Of a DNA stretch of 13,826 nt, positions 12,994 through 13,826 are shown piece after piece. Location: contig NZ_DATNGK010000100.1 in the NCBI RefSeq assembly GCF_035605935.1, positions 1 to 13,826 of the forward strand, read 5' to 3'. The notes beneath the pieces are model-generated. The model had not been told where the DNA came from, made no database searches, and saw only the letters and a list, made by a program, of their open reading frames with translations. The stretch's first letter is position 1, and each line of letters opens with the position of its first letter. The position numbers and the translations under genes are program-made. This DNA is from Actinocrinis sp035605935 (lineage in GTDB: Bacteria > Actinomycetota > Actinomycetes > Streptomycetales > Catenulisporaceae).

Positions 12994-13826
12994 ATGCGAG
13001 CGTTCACCCGAACTCTGCGTCCTGCCATGCCCAAAGTCAGTGCGCACAAGCTCTCCATCGCCGCCGCGGCCACCGCTGCCGCACTCGTGCTCGGCACGCT
13101 GACCGCGGCCACCGCGCAGGCCGCCAGCGTGGCCACCGGCGACAGCCGCTCAGTCAGCCAGCCCTCGCTCCCGGGAGTCTGCCAGACCCTGACGGCGAGC
13201 CTGGCCACGAGCAACGAGCAGTTCTCCAGCGGCAACGAAGCCAATCCGCCGGACACCTCCCGGATCCAGAACGCGCTCAACGCGTGTAAGGGAACGAATA
13301 AGTCGGTCGAGCTGACCAACAGCGGGAGCAACAACGCGTTCCTGTCCGCGCCGCTGACCATTCCCACCGGCGTGTACCTGGTGATCAACGCCGGCACCAC
13401 GCTCTACGCCACCCGCGTGGCCAGCCAGTACCAGTCCAGTTCCTCGGACAAGTGCGGCGCGATCTCCAGCAGCGACAACGGCTGCAACCCGTTCATCAAG
13501 GTCTCCGGAGCCAACTCAGGCATCGAAGGCATCCGCAACAGCAGCGGCTCTCAGGGCACCATCGACGGCCGCGGCGGCCAGACCATGTGGGGCACCTCGA
13601 CCACCTGGTGGCAGCTGGCCACGACCGCGGGCAACGAGAGCAAGAAGCAGAACAACCCGCGCCTCATCGTCCTCTCCGGCGCCAACAACGCCACCCTCTA
13701 CGACATCAACCTGACCAACGGCGCGTTCTTCCACGTCACCTACAAGAGCGGTAACGGCTTCACCGCCTGGGGCGTGCGCATCAAGACCCCGGCCACCGCC
13801 CGCAACACCGACGGCATCGACCCGGA
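12994..13826 (+). CDS. Secreted glycoside hydrolase family 28 (polygalacturonase-like), N-terminal part
   Basis: Exported pectin-type glycosidase; 277 residues are visible before the window ends. The signal peptide has a basic n-region (RTLRPAMPKVSAHK), a hydrophobic core (about 20-39, SIAAAATAAALVLGTLTAAT) and an AQA-AS cleavage site near residue 43. The mature start CQTLTASL and DTSRIQNALNAC match bacterial GH28 proteins, followed by beta-helix sequence (GTIDGRGGQTMWG, NNATLYDINLTNGAFFHVTY). NTDGID (271-276) is the first GH28 catalytic signature, with D273 as a catalytic acid; the DD, GHG and RIK motifs would lie beyond the edge. The ATG at 12994 has AAGGA 8 bases upstream. An in-frame ATG at 12961 adds 11 residues but has a poorly spaced site. 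The likely substrate is galacturonan or a related plant polysaccharide. Confidence 0.9.
   Translation, partial: MRAFTRTLRPAMPKVSAHKLSIAAAATAAALVLGTLTAATAQAASVATGDSRSVSQPSLPGVCQTLTASLATSNEQFSSGNEANPPDTSRIQNALNACKGTNKSVELTNSGSNNAFLSAPLTIPTGVYLVINAGTTLYATRVASQYQSSSSDKCGAISSSDNGCNPFIKVSGANSGIEGIRNSSGSQGTIDGRGGQTMWGTSTTWWQLATTAGNESKKQNNPRLIVLSGANNATLYDINLTNGAFFHVTYKSGNGFTAWGVRIKTPATARNTDGIDP

Noticed and set aside
12798..13400. 200-codon minus-strand frame across the GH28 start
   Set aside because: Most of it is antisense to the GH28 signal peptide and beta-helix region. Only the part below 12962 is considered, as the possible frameshifted small gene.

Overview
The window is GC-rich and dense with actinobacterial gene families: an ECF sigma factor and RskA-type anti-sigma pair, a DHA2 efflux pump with a TetR regulator, COG1926 phosphoribosyltransferases, a PQQ-like propeller lipoprotein and a secreted GH28 enzyme. 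GTG starts and ATGA/GTGA gene overlaps are common. It looks like chromosomal DNA of a soil actinomycete of the Streptomycetales/Catenulisporales kind. That placement is inferred from gene style and has not been tested.

Layout. Positions 1-1961 hold a drug-response module. On the minus strand are a TetR regulator and, downstream, a DHA2 MFS exporter that runs off the left edge. Upstream of tetR are two 19-23 bp palindromes that look like its operators, plus a CRP-like palindrome. On the plus strand, 1961-4184, a class A FAD monooxygenase (resembling rifampicin-type and other aromatic hydroxylases) is followed by a COG1926 phosphoribosyltransferase. The monooxygenase promoter overlaps a different, tandem palindromic operator, so it probably answers to a second regulator not encoded here. 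A short convergent gap (4185-4233) carries what looks like a broken tRNA-Arg fragment and a perfect 16-bp tandem duplication.

Positions 4234-7205 (minus strand) read sigK -> rskA -> PQQ-like propeller lipoprotein. SigK keeps the two cysteines, 50 residues apart, that form the redox disulfide of Mycobacterium tuberculosis SigK. RskA has a zinc-binding anti-sigma motif, one membrane segment and the RskA extracellular domain. Upstream lies an alpha/beta hydrolase (minus). Divergent from it, on the plus strand, are an FAD amine-oxidase-like protein and a DUF1365 protein that overlap by four bases. These two are the partners that accompany sigK in M. tuberculosis (Rv0449c and Rv0448c), but the cyclopropane-synthase-like gene ufaA1 and Rv0446c are missing here, and the module has been inverted relative to sigK.

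Positions 10636-13826 hold a second, divergent COG1926 phosphoribosyltransferase with an altered PRPP loop (minus), a membrane-anchored HtrA-like trypsin/PDZ protease (minus), a possible frameshifted small gene, and the start of a secreted GH28 polygalacturonase-like enzyme (plus) that runs off the right edge.

No CRISPR array, insertion sequence, complete tRNA or rRNA was seen. The most interesting signals are the remodelled SigK locus with its conserved cysteine pair, the three distinct palindromic regulatory sites between 1701 and 1895, the degenerate second phosphoribosyltransferase, and the tRNA-Arg relic.
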